Program-made: the position numbers and the translations under genes
Part shown: positions 1 to 7,139 of the stretch, piece after piece
Position numbering within the stretch: the first letter of the stretch is position 1
Layout: each line of letters begins with the position of its first letter
Assembly: GCA_021159955.1 (NCBI GenBank)
Contig: JAGHDJ010000109.1
Location: 1-7,249 of the forward strand
DNA: 7,249 nucleotides
Source of the DNA: Dehalococcoidia bacterium
GTDB lineage: Bacteria; Chloroflexota; Dehalococcoidia; UBA2247
Direction of reading: 5' to 3'
Notes under the pieces: model-generated
The model's input: only the letters and a program-made list of their open reading frames with translations
What the model was told of the DNA's origin: nothing
Database searches by the model: none

Positions 1-252
1 ATGGCTGTGCTGTTTGGGGGAATGATGCCAGCAGGTGTGGTTGGGTCTGTTCTCGGGGTGCTCGTAATGTTGATAATCCTTCTCTTTGGACATGGGATTA
101 ACTTAATTCTCTGCGGTCTTACTGGTTTTATACATGCGTTGAGGCTATGTTTTGTAGAATTTTTATTCAAGTTTTATGAAGGAGGGGGAAAGGCATATAG
201 TCCATTTCGGTTAAAATCACGGGTAGTTATACCCGTAGCAGAAAAATCTTAG
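1..252 (+). CDS. atpI: A/V-type ATP synthase subunit I, C-terminal fragment (5' truncated)
   Basis: Only the last 83 residues are inside the window; the ATG at position 1 is an internal Met and the gene starts upstream, since the full family is about 600-700 residues. Subunit I (NtpI, the homologue of yeast Vph1) is the membrane stator that holds the ion half-channels against the K ring. Visible are a hydrophobic helix at about residues 10-36 and the last membrane helix carrying HALRLCFVEF (45-54), then KFYEGGGK (57-64) and SPFR (67-70), which is the hallmark end of this family. R48 matches the second conserved arginine of the channel helices (Vph1 R799 by motif). The primary channel arginine lies further upstream and is not visible. 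A 13-residue tail after SPFR ends at a TAG; 35 nt separate it from subunit K, so they are probably co-transcribed. Identification is by C-terminal motif only, but that motif is distinctive. Confidence 0.9.
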   Translation: MAVLFGGMMPAGVVGSVLGVLVMLIILLFGHGINLILCGLTGFIHALRLCFVEFLFKFYEGGGKAYSPFRLKSRVVIPVAEKS

Positions 253-273
253 GGAAATCAGATTTAGATAAAT

Positions 274-280
274 GAGGAGG
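274..280 (+). promoter_or_regulatory. Ribosome binding site of subunit K
   Basis: GAGGAGG lies 7 nt before the ATG at 288. It is the strongest Shine-Dalgarno match at the left end, which fits the need for about ten K copies per complex (inference). Confidence 0.8.
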
Positions 281-287
281 AAAACAA

Positions 288-752
288 ATGGATCCAGCAT
301 CTTTGGCTACCATTGGTGGTGCGATAGCGCTAGCAGGTGGGCTGGCCGGTTCTTCGATCGGTATAGCCAATGCAGCATCTGCTGGAGTGGCGACTCTATC
401 TGAGGAGCCAGGGGAGTTCAGGAACGTCATCGTTTTGTCCTCTCTGCCAATGACGCAGAGTTTCTATGGGCTTATAGTTTTGATACTAATTGTGACGTCC
501 GTAATCCCCAACTTACCAGCGACAGGCGGTGCAGGTCTGCAGGTTCTTGGTTGTGGAATCATAGCATGTGCTGCTGAACTCTTATCGGCAATATATCAGG
601 GGCAGGTATGTGCTTCGGGTATAGCAATGCTGCCGAAAACTAAGGGGAAGATATTAACCAACGCTATGATGTTAGCAGTTTTTGTTGAGCTTCTGGGAGT
701 TTTGGGATTGGTCTTTACTATTATGGCATTAAGTATGTTAGGCTTTATGTAG
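288..752 (+). CDS. atpK: A/V-type ATP synthase subunit K (rotor-ring proteolipid, four transmembrane helices)
   Basis: This is the ring-forming c/K proteolipid (154 aa) that carries ions through the membrane. It is a fused double hairpin: TM1 about 6-28, TM2 about 46-73, TM3 about 82-106 and TM4 about 123-150, with related loop sequences in the two halves (GIANAASAGVATL and QGQVCASGIAML). This is the 16-kDa form, about twice the 8-kDa single-hairpin form. The ion-binding carboxylate is E134 in TM4 (FVELLGVLG). The matching position in TM2 is M55, so there is one carboxylate per four helices. L53, T56, Q57, Y60 and Q104 match the Na+ ligand set of E. hirae NtpK (L61, T64, Q65, Y68, Q110, with E139). 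An extra acidic residue, E97, lies inside TM3. It is flanked by I and E, as is usual for the operon. Family assignment is near certain; Na+ specificity is inferred from ligands. Confidence 0.97.
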   Translation: MDPASLATIGGAIALAGGLAGSSIGIANAASAGVATLSEEPGEFRNVIVLSSLPMTQSFYGLIVLILIVTSVIPNLPATGGAGLQVLGCGIIACAAELLSAIYQGQVCASGIAMLPKTKGKILTNAMMLAVFVELLGVLGLVFTIMALSMLGFM

Positions 753-758
753 GAGCAT

Positions 759-1349
759 ATGATGAGCGGGATGGAGAAAATAAGCGAGGCTATTCTAAGT
801 AAGGTAGAAGGTGAAGCCCAGACTGTAATCGCGGAAGCGAAAGAAAAAGCCAAGCAGGAAAGGGAGAATGCTCGACAGCAGAAGCAGGCAAGGGTTGAGG
901 AAGAAAAGAGCAGGCGATTGCGGGAGGCTGAAGAGGAGGCTGCCAGGATCAGGGCACGGGCTGCCGTTGCGGCGCGCCACGAGTTATTGGTAGCTAAAGC
1001 CAGCGTAGTTGATAGAATTGTTAAACAGGCAAGAAATGAGATGGTAAAAGCCCCCAGTGAGGAGGGTCTTGCGAATTTGATAAGAGATGCTATCACTACG
1101 ATTGAACTTGATGAGGTAAATGTTCTTGTTGCTTCAAAAGACGTGGGGACTGTTGAAAAAATTATTAAACGCGAAAAAGATCTTGGCTCTAAGGTAAAAG
1201 CAGTTAACAAGATTGATTGCAGTGGTGGTGTGGTGGCAGAGAGCATCGATAGTATGGTGAGAGTGGATAATACATATGACACCAGACTTGAGGTGTTGCT
1301 GCCCAAGATTTCACCTGAGTTGAACGAGAAACTTTTTAAAGGGATGTAG
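759..1349 (+). CDS. atpE: A/V-type ATP synthase subunit E (peripheral stalk)
   Basis: Subunit E pairs with the small G/H subunit to make the peripheral stalk that stops A3B3 from turning with the rotor. Its 196 residues match the family's usual 185-205. The N-terminal half (about 5-95) is a long charged helix rich in E, K, R, A and Q with few prolines, typical of the stalk's coiled coil. The C-terminal globular head contains GGVV (155-158) and the conserved stretch around VDNTYDTRLE (about 168-177), which docks on the top of A3B3. The start is ambiguous: ATG at 759, 762 or 771 are all in frame. AGGAG (751-755) leaves only 3 nt to 759, 6 nt to 762 and 15 nt to 771, so 762 is the best start. 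It overlaps the end of the K message region closely, with a gap of 6-9 nt. Confidence 0.95.
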   Translation: MMSGMEKISEAILSKVEGEAQTVIAEAKEKAKQERENARQQKQARVEEEKSRRLREAEEEAARIRARAAVAARHELLVAKASVVDRIVKQARNEMVKAPSEEGLANLIRDAITTIELDEVNVLVASKDVGTVEKIIKREKDLGSKVKAVNKIDCSGGVVAESIDSMVRVDNTYDTRLEVLLPKISPELNEKLFKGM

Positions 1350-1353
1350 GGGG
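1348..1353 (+). promoter_or_regulatory. Ribosome binding site deciding the TTG start of subunit C
   Basis: AGGGGG overlaps the TAG stop of subunit E and sits 10 nt before a TTG at 1364. The C frame has a TAA at 1337-1339 and no ATG or GTG between it and 1364, so this site supports the TTG start. A run of seven T (1356-1362) lies between the site and the start. Confidence 0.65.
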
Positions 1354-1363
1354 TGTTTTTTTC

Positions 1364-2407
1364 TTGAATACCAAGTCTGCCTTTTCATCGGGATATCTGA
1401 AAGGCGAGGAAGCTAAATTAGTGTCCTCTGAGCATATAGAGGGGTTGCTGAGGGCTTCTAATAACCAGGATGTGCTTGGTGTTATCAGTGATACCGATGT
1501 GGGGAGCTATCTTGAGGGAGTTCCTCTTGGGACATTTGCTGATATTGACCAAGCTTTATGGGGATATATCCATAACTGTATTGGGAGAATGGAGCAGTTT
1601 GGACTGTTACCGGATGACATGCTTAAGATATTGAGGGCATATGTAGTAAAATATGATGTCCTCAACATTAAGTCGTGTTTATGGAATATCTCCAGCGAGA
1701 AAAAGGCTCGGTTAATTCCTCTTGGTGTCATTTATAATAGTGGGGCTCTGGACAGGCTCTTTGCTGCTGAGGACATAGGCGGTATCGTTGCTGTGCTTAC
1801 TGAATGTAAGCTGGGAACGTATGCTGGCATCTTAACTGAGAATGAGAAGCGCCTGAGCGGTGTTGGAAAGGGAAGATTGGGAGCTGAAGCCAGGTTGGAT
1901 AATGAATATTACAGGAGCATGCTAGAGGTTACCAGTAAAGTAAGGGATAGAGACGTATTTGCTAAATCTTTTGGTCTTATTGCTGACCTGGCGAATCTGA
2001 AGTTGGTGCTGAGAACTGTTGCTGGAGGGTTGGGGGTAGAGACGCTTGAAGGCATTATTAGTGGCGGTAATCTGATGTCTGAGTCGTTGATTAAAGAATT
2101 GTTGACGCTTAAGTTAAATGAGCTGTCGCCGAAGTTAACAGGGACCCCGTATCTGGAAGTGGTTCAGGGGGTGGTAAGTAGTTATGATAAGACAAAGAAT
2201 CCTGCGGTTATAGAAGGGGTTATTGAGAAGCACAGGTTCAGGCTACTCAAGGGGTTGTTGTCACCAAGAGTGATGTCTCCTCTTATGATGATATGGTATT
2301 TGTTGCTTAAGGAGATAGAAATACGCAACCTTAGAATTATTTTCAAAGGCATAATTGACGGTGTGCCAGGGGCTGAAATGAAGGATTATCTGGTGTTAGC
2401 ATCATGA
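1364..2407 (+). CDS. atpC: A/V-type ATP synthase subunit C (rotor-ring adaptor, V-ATPase subunit d homologue)
   Basis: Subunit C is a soluble, almost all-helical funnel that seats the D/F shaft onto the K ring. The 347-residue length is normal for the family. It is recognised by an N-terminal segment of the NtpC type (YLKGEEAKLVSSEHIEGLLRA, beginning near residue 11), the repeated helical layout, the segment DNEYYRSML (about 179-187), and a C-terminal region with EIEIRNLRIIFKGI (about 316-329), which is typical of this family. The start is a TTG, supported by the AGGGGG site upstream and by the lack of another in-frame start before the conserved N-terminus. The stop overlaps the start of F (ATGA), so the two are probably translationally coupled. 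Subunit letters differ between organisms; this is the archaeal AtpC/AhaC, not the epsilon subunit of F-type enzymes. Confidence 0.93.
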   Translation: MNTKSAFSSGYLKGEEAKLVSSEHIEGLLRASNNQDVLGVISDTDVGSYLEGVPLGTFADIDQALWGYIHNCIGRMEQFGLLPDDMLKILRAYVVKYDVLNIKSCLWNISSEKKARLIPLGVIYNSGALDRLFAAEDIGGIVAVLTECKLGTYAGILTENEKRLSGVGKGRLGAEARLDNEYYRSMLEVTSKVRDRDVFAKSFGLIADLANLKLVLRTVAGGLGVETLEGIISGGNLMSESLIKELLTLKLNELSPKLTGTPYLEVVQGVVSSYDKTKNPAVIEGVIEKHRFRLLKGLLSPRVMSPLMMIWYLLLKEIEIRNLRIIFKGIIDGVPGAEMKDYLVLAS

Positions 2408-2757
2408 CGCTTATACGCAATTTAGATATAGCTGTAATAGGGGATGAGGATTTAGTTAACGGTTTAAGAACGGCAGGTCTTAGCAGGTACTGTTCACTTA
2501 GCGGAGGTGATGGTATCCGTGAAGAGGTTAGAGGGTTTTTAAAAGAGTTGCTTGATGATCCTGGGGTGGGTATAGTGGTATTGCTGGAGGATTACAGGGA
2601 ACATGTGGAAGATCTGCTGGATAAGATGAGAGAAGAAAAGAGAGTAACTCCAGTGGTTGTTGAGGTTCCATCTAAATATGGAACGCGATATACGGATGTT
2701 AGGGGTTACTATAAACGGTATATTAGAGATTTTATAGGATTTGATTTACAAATTTAA
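2404..2757 (+). CDS. atpF: A/V-type ATP synthase subunit F (central stalk)
   Basis: Subunit F is a small Rossmann-like protein that binds the coiled coil of subunit D and forms the central shaft with it. At 117 residues it is slightly longer than the common 100-110. The family signature is the strand DIAVIGDEDLVNGLRTAGL (8-26), followed by a helix with IREEVRGFLKELL (38-50), a second strand (GIVVLLE, 56-62) and the segment VTPVVVEVPSKYG (80-92). The ATG overlaps the TGA of subunit C by 4 nt, and no good Shine-Dalgarno sequence is visible close to it inside C, so translation probably depends on ribosomes finishing C. The C-terminal tail (about 93-117), rich in Tyr and Arg, is the part expected to contact the A3B3 core, by family knowledge. 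The name F here is the archaeal one; it is unrelated to subunit b of F-type enzymes. Confidence 0.93.
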   Translation: MTLIRNLDIAVIGDEDLVNGLRTAGLSRYCSLSGGDGIREEVRGFLKELLDDPGVGIVVLLEDYREHVEDLLDKMREEKRVTPVVVEVPSKYGTRYTDVRGYYKRYIRDFIGFDLQI

Positions 2758-2765
2758 CTATTCTT

Positions 2766-2771
2766 AGGGGG
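2766..2771 (+). promoter_or_regulatory. Ribosome binding site deciding the GTG start of subunit A
   Basis: AGGGGG lies 10 nt before the GTG at 2782, in the 24-nt gap between F and A. The conserved N-terminal strand of subunit A begins directly after this codon, so no later start is acceptable. Confidence 0.7.
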
Positions 2772-2781
2772 CAGTGTAGCC

Positions 2782-4536
2782 GTGGGTAAAATTTGGCGCA
2801 TATCGGGACCGGTAGTTATAGCAGAAGACATGAGAGGATCTCAGGTCTTTGAGGTTGTGGAGATAGGGAACGAGGGGTTGGTTGGAGAAATTATAGGGTT
2901 AGAAGGCGATCGTGCGGTGATTCAGGCGCACGAGGATACACAGGGATTGAAGGCTGGTGATGAAGTTAAGGGCACTGGCGGCATTCTGTCTGCTGAACTG
3001 GGTCCAGGTATCATAGGGGCTATCTATGATGGACTGCAGAAATCACTGACTGATTTGATGGCAGGTGGTAATGAATTCCTAGCGCGTGGAATTAAGTCTT
3101 ATGCTCTTCCGCGTGATAAGAAGTGGCACTTTACTCCTACGGTCAAGGTTGGTGATACGGTTGGAGGGGGCAGTATTATAGGAACTGTTCCCGAAACCGG
3201 ATTGATTGAACACAGGATAATGGTTCCTCCCGATAAAGGTGGGGTGGTAAAAGCGATATCTGAGGGCGACTACACCGTTGAAGATATTGTAGCCCGCTTG
3301 GAAAAAGATGGTGAAGTTCAAGAACTCACCATGATGCAGAAGTGGCCCATTAAAAAACCGCGGCCATATAGTAAACGCCAGCCGACCGAGAGATTGCTAG
3401 TTACCGGCATGCGCATTATGGATTATATGTTTCCCCTTGCCCTTGGTGGCAAAGCGGCAATACCTGGTGGCTTTGGTACAGGAAAGACAGTTACCTTGCA
3501 ACAGCTCGTCAGGTGGTCGCAAACGCATTTGAATATCTATGTCGGATGTGGTGAGCGAGGTAATGAGATGGCTGATGCTCTTTATAGCTTTAAAGAGCTT
3601 ACAGATCCCAAGACCGGCAGGTCTTTGGAGGAAAAGGAAATTTTTATAGCTAATACCTCCAATATGCCTGTTGTGGCTCGTGAGGCGAGTATATTCCTTG
3701 GTATCACAATGGCTGAATATTTCAGGGATATGGGATATGATGTTTTGTTGGTTGCGGATTCCACGTCGAGGTGGGCAGAGGCGATGAGGGAAATTGGGGG
3801 CAGACTGGAAGAAATGCCGGGAGAAGAAGGATTCCCCGCATATATGGGTTCTAGATTGGCATCTTTCTATGAGAGGGCTGGGCAGGTTGAGTGTTTGGGC
3901 TCTCCTCACAGGATGGGTTCTGTGACAGTGACTGGTGCTGTTAGTCCCCCCGGAGGTGACTTCAGTGAACCTGTAACTCAGAATACCCTCAGGATAGTAG
4001 ATGCGGTATATGCACTGGATGCGCAGCTGGCAAACCAGAGGCATTTCCCTGCCATAAGCTGGCTTACCAGCTATAGTCTCTATGCAGATTCGGTTGCCGA
4101 ATGCTGGAATGATATAGTGCCAGGATGGTCTGAGACCAGGACTGCTGCGTTGAAGATGCTTCAGCTGGAAGCAGAACTTGAGGAAATTGTCAGGCTGGTT
4201 GGACCCGAGGCTTTACCCGAAAAAGATAAACTGCTGCTATTGGTATCCAAGATGTTGAGGGAAGACTTCCTGATGCAGAATGCTTATCATGAAATTGACA
4301 CTTATACCACACCCGAGAGGGCGCAGCTTGTGGTGCAAACTATAATGAAATTTAACGATTTGGCACAGAAGGCACTGGCTGACGGAGGGAATGTGGCTGA
4401 ATTTCGTGCATCCCCGGTGGTCCGCAAGATATCCAGAATAAAGGATATCCCCAACGAGACTGTTGAACAGAGCATTAAGGAGTTGTGGGCTGAAATGGAA
4501 ATAAGCTTAGTAGCACAAAAAGGAGGAGTTGCATGA
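2782..4536 (+). CDS. atpA: A/V-type ATP synthase catalytic subunit A
   Basis: This is the catalytic subunit; three copies alternate with B in the A3B3 head and make or hydrolyse ATP. Its 584 residues match the family. The order is: N-terminal beta-barrel (1-70, opening with [10 protein letters not shown]), the family-specific bulge insertion (about 110-200), the nucleotide-binding domain with Walker A GGFGTGKT (229-236), the catalytic glutamate E258 in [10 protein letters not shown] (254-263), Walker B VLLVAD ending at D326, then [13 protein letters not shown] (326-338), [13 protein letters not shown] (342-354), and the C-terminal helical domain from about 450. The invariant [17 protein letters not shown] (384-400) is intact. 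There is no intein at the P-loop, a site used in some archaea. Most family members have GPFGSGKT or GPFGAGKT at the Walker A, so the Gly at 230 and the Thr at 233 are unusual. It begins with GTG and overlaps B by ATGA, which suits the 3:3 ratio. Confidence 0.99.
   Translation: MGKIWRISGPVVIAEDMRGSQVFEVVEIGNEGLVGEIIGLEGDRAVIQAHEDTQGLKAGDEVKGTGGILSAELGPGIIGAIYDGLQKSLTDLMAGGNEFLARGIKSYALPRDKKWHFTPTVKVGDTVGGGSIIGTVPETGLIEHRIMVPPDKGGVVKAISEGDYTVEDIVARLEKDGEVQELTMMQKWPIKKPRPYSKRQPTERLLVTGMRIMDYMFPLALGGKAAIPGGFGTGKTVTLQQLVRWSQTHLNIYVGCGERGNEMADALYSFKELTDPKTGRSLEEKEIFIANTSNMPVVAREASIFLGITMAEYFRDMGYDVLLVADSTSRWAEAMREIGGRLEEMPGEEGFPAYMGSRLASFYERAGQVECLGSPHRMGSVTVTGAVSPPGGDFSEPVTQNTLRIVDAVYALDAQLANQRHFPAISWLTSYSLYADSVAECWNDIVPGWSETRTAALKMLQLEAELEEIVRLVGPEALPEKDKLLLLVSKMLREDFLMQNAYHEIDTYTTPERAQLVVQTIMKFNDLAQKALADGGNVAEFRASPVVRKISRIKDIPNETVEQSIKELWAEMEISLVAQKGGVA
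4521..4528 (+). promoter_or_regulatory. Ribosome binding site of subunit B inside the end of subunit A
   Basis: AGGAGGAG lies within the last codons of A (encoding KGG near the C-terminus), 4 nt before the overlapping ATG at 4533. The strong site plus the ATGA overlap suggests B is both initiated independently and coupled to A. Confidence 0.8.
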
Positions 4537-5924
4537 AATCTGCTCCGCTTTATGTAAGAGAAGGAAGAGCGATTAATGAGGCTAAGGGTTCTTTGCTCGT
4601 AGCCAAGGGTATCCCTGGTGTGCAGTATAATGAGATGGTGGATGTGAGGTTAGCCAGTGGTGAGATTAGACGCGGACAGGCAATAGATGTCAGCGAAGAT
4701 GTTATCGTGGTACAGGTATTTGGTGGAGTCAGCGAGTTGGACCTTGAGGATAGTGCTGTCAGGTACAAAGGTGATACGCTTAGACTACCCGTTTCTATTG
4801 ATATTCTAGGAAGAACCTTTAACGGTATTGGGGGTCCGATAGACGGAGGTCCTCCTGTAGTAGCTGACGAATTTTTAGATGTTAATGGCTCGCCGATGAA
4901 TCCCGCATCCCGCATCCCTCCGGCTGAGTTTATTGAGACTGGTGTCTCGGCAATAGATGGTTTGAATGCACTGGTTAGAGGACAGAAACTTCCCATATTC
5001 AGTGCTTCCGGTTTGCCACATAATCAACTTACAGCTCAGATACTGAGACAGGCCTCGGTGAAGGGTGCGGAGGGGAAGTTTGTCATAATATTTGCTGCCA
5101 TCGGGATTAGCTATAACGATGCCGACTTCTTTATGGGTAACCTTGAAGAAACTGGGGCTATGGCTAGAACGGTGGCGTTTATCAATACTGCTTCCGACCC
5201 TGTTATTGAGCGTATATCGACTCCCAAGCTGGCATTGACCGCAGCTGAATATCTGGCATGGAATCACGGTATGCATACCCTGGTTGTCCTTACGGATATG
5301 ACTAATTATTGCGAAGCTCTACGTGAGCTTTCCGCTATGCGCGATGAGATTCCTAGCAGAAGGGGTTATCCCGGATATATGTATACCGATCTCGCAATGA
5401 CATATGAGAGAGCTGGCAGGTTGCTGGGTAAAGAGGGTTCCGTTACCATTATGCCTATTCTCACTATGCCTGATGATGATATAACGCATCCCATTCCCGA
5501 TCTCACTGGCTATATAACGGAGGGGCAGATAGTAATCTCACGTGAGCTTGAAAGGAAAGGAATGTATCCGCCAATCAATGTATTCCTATCTCTTTCGAGA
5601 ATGATAAAAGAGGGAATAGGCGAAGGTAAAACAAGGGAAGACCACAACAACGTTTTCATGCAGTTGTATGCGGCTTATGCCGAAGGATGTTATCTCAGGG
5701 AGATATCCACTATTATAGGGGCTGAAGCGTTGAGCGATAGGGATAAGATGTATCTGACAATTGCAGATAGATTTGAGGCGGAGTTTATATCTCAGGGTGA
5801 AGTCAGAAGGACGGTGGAAGAGACCCTGGACATAGGATGGAAGTTGTTTGCGGCATTACCTAAAGAAGAACTTAAGTTAATCAAGGAAGAGTTCATTGAA
5901 AAATATCTTCCCAGCGCTGACTAG
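4533..5924 (+). CDS. atpB: A/V-type ATP synthase subunit B (non-catalytic, regulatory)
   Basis: Subunit B alternates with A in the head and completes each catalytic site from the neighbouring side. Its 463 residues match the family. The P-loop position is degenerate (FSASGLPHN, 156-164) with no GKT, as expected for B. Other family blocks are [19 protein letters not shown] (90-108), [15 protein letters not shown] (199-213), [15 protein letters not shown] (251-265), [20 protein letters not shown] (276-295) and [11 protein letters not shown] (361-371). The arginine finger is R356 in FLSLSR (351-356), matching R350 of E. hirae NtpB. The usual motif is LPSLSR, so the proline is replaced by Leu. 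The C-terminus has [17 protein letters not shown] (431-447), normal for the family. It overlaps A by 4 nt and is followed after 44 nt by D. Confidence 0.99.
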   Translation: MKSAPLYVREGRAINEAKGSLLVAKGIPGVQYNEMVDVRLASGEIRRGQAIDVSEDVIVVQVFGGVSELDLEDSAVRYKGDTLRLPVSIDILGRTFNGIGGPIDGGPPVVADEFLDVNGSPMNPASRIPPAEFIETGVSAIDGLNALVRGQKLPIFSASGLPHNQLTAQILRQASVKGAEGKFVIIFAAIGISYNDADFFMGNLEETGAMARTVAFINTASDPVIERISTPKLALTAAEYLAWNHGMHTLVVLTDMTNYCEALRELSAMRDEIPSRRGYPGYMYTDLAMTYERAGRLLGKEGSVTIMPILTMPDDDITHPIPDLTGYITEGQIVISRELERKGMYPPINVFLSLSRMIKEGIGEGKTREDHNNVFMQLYAAYAEGCYLREISTIIGAEALSDRDKMYLTIADRFEAEFISQGEVRRTVEETLDIGWKLFAALPKEELKLIKEEFIEKYLPSAD

Positions 5925-5968
5925 AAAAAGGTTGCTTGGGATGTTTAAAAAGGGTTGAGGGAGAGTAA

Positions 5969-6604
5969 ATGGCGGTCAAGTTAATCAAAGTAAGGCCTAC
6001 GAAAATTGCCTTTATAAGGTTGAAGCGCAGGTTAGCACTGACTAGCAGGGTTCATAAGATAGTGAAAGATAGATTGGCTATACTTACTATGGAGTTTCTT
6101 CAGACTGCCAGAGAAACTGTGTCGGCTAGAGAAAAGCTCATAAATGAATTTCCCGAATTCTACAAAGTTGGTTCGATAACGGCTGGTTATCATGGCTATA
6201 TAGTTATGGAAAAGGAATTGATGGCATCTGAGAGGGATCTGAGAATTTCATCTGGTGTGAGAAATGTTGCCGGAGTAAAGATGCCCTCCTTTGAGTTGGA
6301 GTCCGAGTCTCGAGGGGCAGTGGGAGGGTATAGTCTGGCAGACACATCGTCTTTGGTGGACTGGCAGGTACAGACGTCTAAGAGATGCATTGAATATATT
6401 ATAGAGATAGCTGAGGCACAGAGTAATCTTGAAGCATTGGGACAGGAAATAAAGAAATCCAAGAGAATATCCAATGCTATGGAATATATAATGATACCTT
6501 CACTCAAGGCGACTATAAAATTCCTCTACATGAAGTTTGAGGAGAGGGATAGAGAAGAGAAGTCGCGAATGAAGCGTGTGAAGGCAATAATACAGCGGAA
6601 GTAA
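5969..6604 (+). CDS. atpD: A/V-type ATP synthase subunit D (central shaft)
   Basis: Subunit D is the rotor shaft, functionally like F-type gamma: a long antiparallel coiled coil that turns inside A3B3 and binds F and C below. The N-terminal coil begins with VRPTKIAFIRLKRRLALTSRV (8-28), clearly the PTR/LKKRL motif of the family, and runs to about residue 65. The middle (about 70-125) is the less conserved head region, and the C-terminal coil (about 130-205) ends in a very basic tail. Its 211 residues match the usual length. GAGGGAG (5957-5963) lies 5 nt before the ATG. It closes the ATPase part of the operon, and DUF61 follows 7 nt after its stop. The 44-nt gap to B holds no hairpin or promoter that I can see. 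Confidence 0.97.
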   Translation: MAVKLIKVRPTKIAFIRLKRRLALTSRVHKIVKDRLAILTMEFLQTARETVSAREKLINEFPEFYKVGSITAGYHGYIVMEKELMASERDLRISSGVRNVAGVKMPSFELESESRGAVGGYSLADTSSLVDWQVQTSKRCIEYIIEIAEAQSNLEALGQEIKKSKRISNAMEYIMIPSLKATIKFLYMKFEERDREEKSRMKRVKAIIQRK

Positions 6605-6611
6605 CTGAATA

Positions 6612-7052
6612 GTGAATAGAGGGCTATCACCATACGAGAGGACTATTCAGGAATATCTGGCAGGTGAACTCAGGGTGCTGAATGCCCATTTACCCAGCCG
6701 ACCTAAATCACTTTCCGAGTTGTTGTCTGAAGAACACCCTCATGTAATATGTCATGATGGCAGTGTGCACCTCTTCAAGAAAAAGGAGTTGGACTATCTG
6801 GCTATTATGACGGAACCATGTGAGCGAGAGAAGATGCTGTTGCCCATATTGATAGGGGTGGAGACTGGTCGCGGTGAGTCAACGGTGTTGCGAGGAGAAG
6901 AAGTGGCGGAGAGGATAATTTCTCAGATTATTGGGATGTCTCTTACGCACAGGCAGGGTAAGACTGTGATATATAAGCCGCAGTTGGCATTGTTGAGAGA
7001 GAGGCTGAAAACTACGATACAGTATGTGTTCTCCTCTGTGCTTGCGGAATAG
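6612..7052 (+). CDS. UPF0216 / DUF61 family protein of unknown function
   Basis: The 146-residue product resembles the UPF0216 (DUF61) family, which is best known from archaea and has no assigned function. The recognised blocks are ELRVLNAHLPSRPKSLSELL (19-38, basic helix then linker), DGSVHLFKKKELDYLA (49-64), ILIGVET (78-84), IYKPQLALLRERLKTTIQYVF (about 120-140). No signal peptide or membrane helix is visible; the protein looks soluble and small. The start must be the GTG at 6612 because an in-frame TGA lies at 6606-6608 and the next Met (68) is past the conserved N-terminus. The upstream Shine-Dalgarno (GCGGAAG in the end of D) is weak. It sits 7 nt behind D on the same strand, so it is probably read in the ATPase transcript. 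Whether it works with the ATPase is unknown. The match is from memory of the family pattern, not a search. Confidence 0.82.
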   Translation: MNRGLSPYERTIQEYLAGELRVLNAHLPSRPKSLSELLSEEHPHVICHDGSVHLFKKKELDYLAIMTEPCEREKMLLPILIGVETGRGESTVLRGEEVAERIISQIIGMSLTHRQGKTVIYKPQLALLRERLKTTIQYVFSSVLAE

Positions 7053-7098
7053 GGTTGTTGCCATCATGCTTATGGTAATGAGAAATGCTCGGAAAATG

Positions 7099-7117
7099 AC
7101 ATAACATTGGATTATGT
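7099..7117 (+). terminator. Possible weak terminator hairpin of the operon
   Basis: ACATAA (7099-7104) and TTATGT (7112-7117) can pair as a 6-bp, AT-rich stem with a 7-nt loop. The nearest T-run (TTTT at 7130-7133) is 12 nt further on, not adjacent, so this is a poor rho-independent terminator. If the host is archaeal, the T-rich patch itself could serve as the stop signal. Confidence 0.2.
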
Positions 7118-7139
7118 GAATAGTGGGTGTTTTAGTTTG

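Noticed and set aside
596..1306. Long reverse-strand ORF (236 codons) opposite K and E
   Set aside because: It is antisense to two certain genes; its Ser/Leu/Thr-rich product reflects the codon pattern of the opposite strand, and it has no family resemblance.
3466..3489. Possible intein at the P-loop of subunit A
   Set aside because: Some archaeal A subunits carry one here, but the P-loop is uninterrupted and the protein has normal length.
3397..4044. Long reverse-strand ORF (215 codons) opposite subunit A
   Set aside because: It lies wholly inside the most conserved part of the catalytic subunit and its product shows no recognisable domain or sensible composition.
4998..5024. Damaged Walker A in subunit B
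   Set aside because: The missing GKT at FSASGLPHN is the normal state of this non-catalytic subunit, not a mutation.
4550..5276. Two overlapping reverse-strand ORFs opposite subunit B
   Set aside because: Both are shadows of a certain gene, without ribosome binding sites or family motifs.
5925..5968. Terminator or promoter between B and D
   Set aside because: The 44-nt gap has a run of A and purines and a good ribosome binding site for D, but no stem-loop, T-run or promoter boxes.
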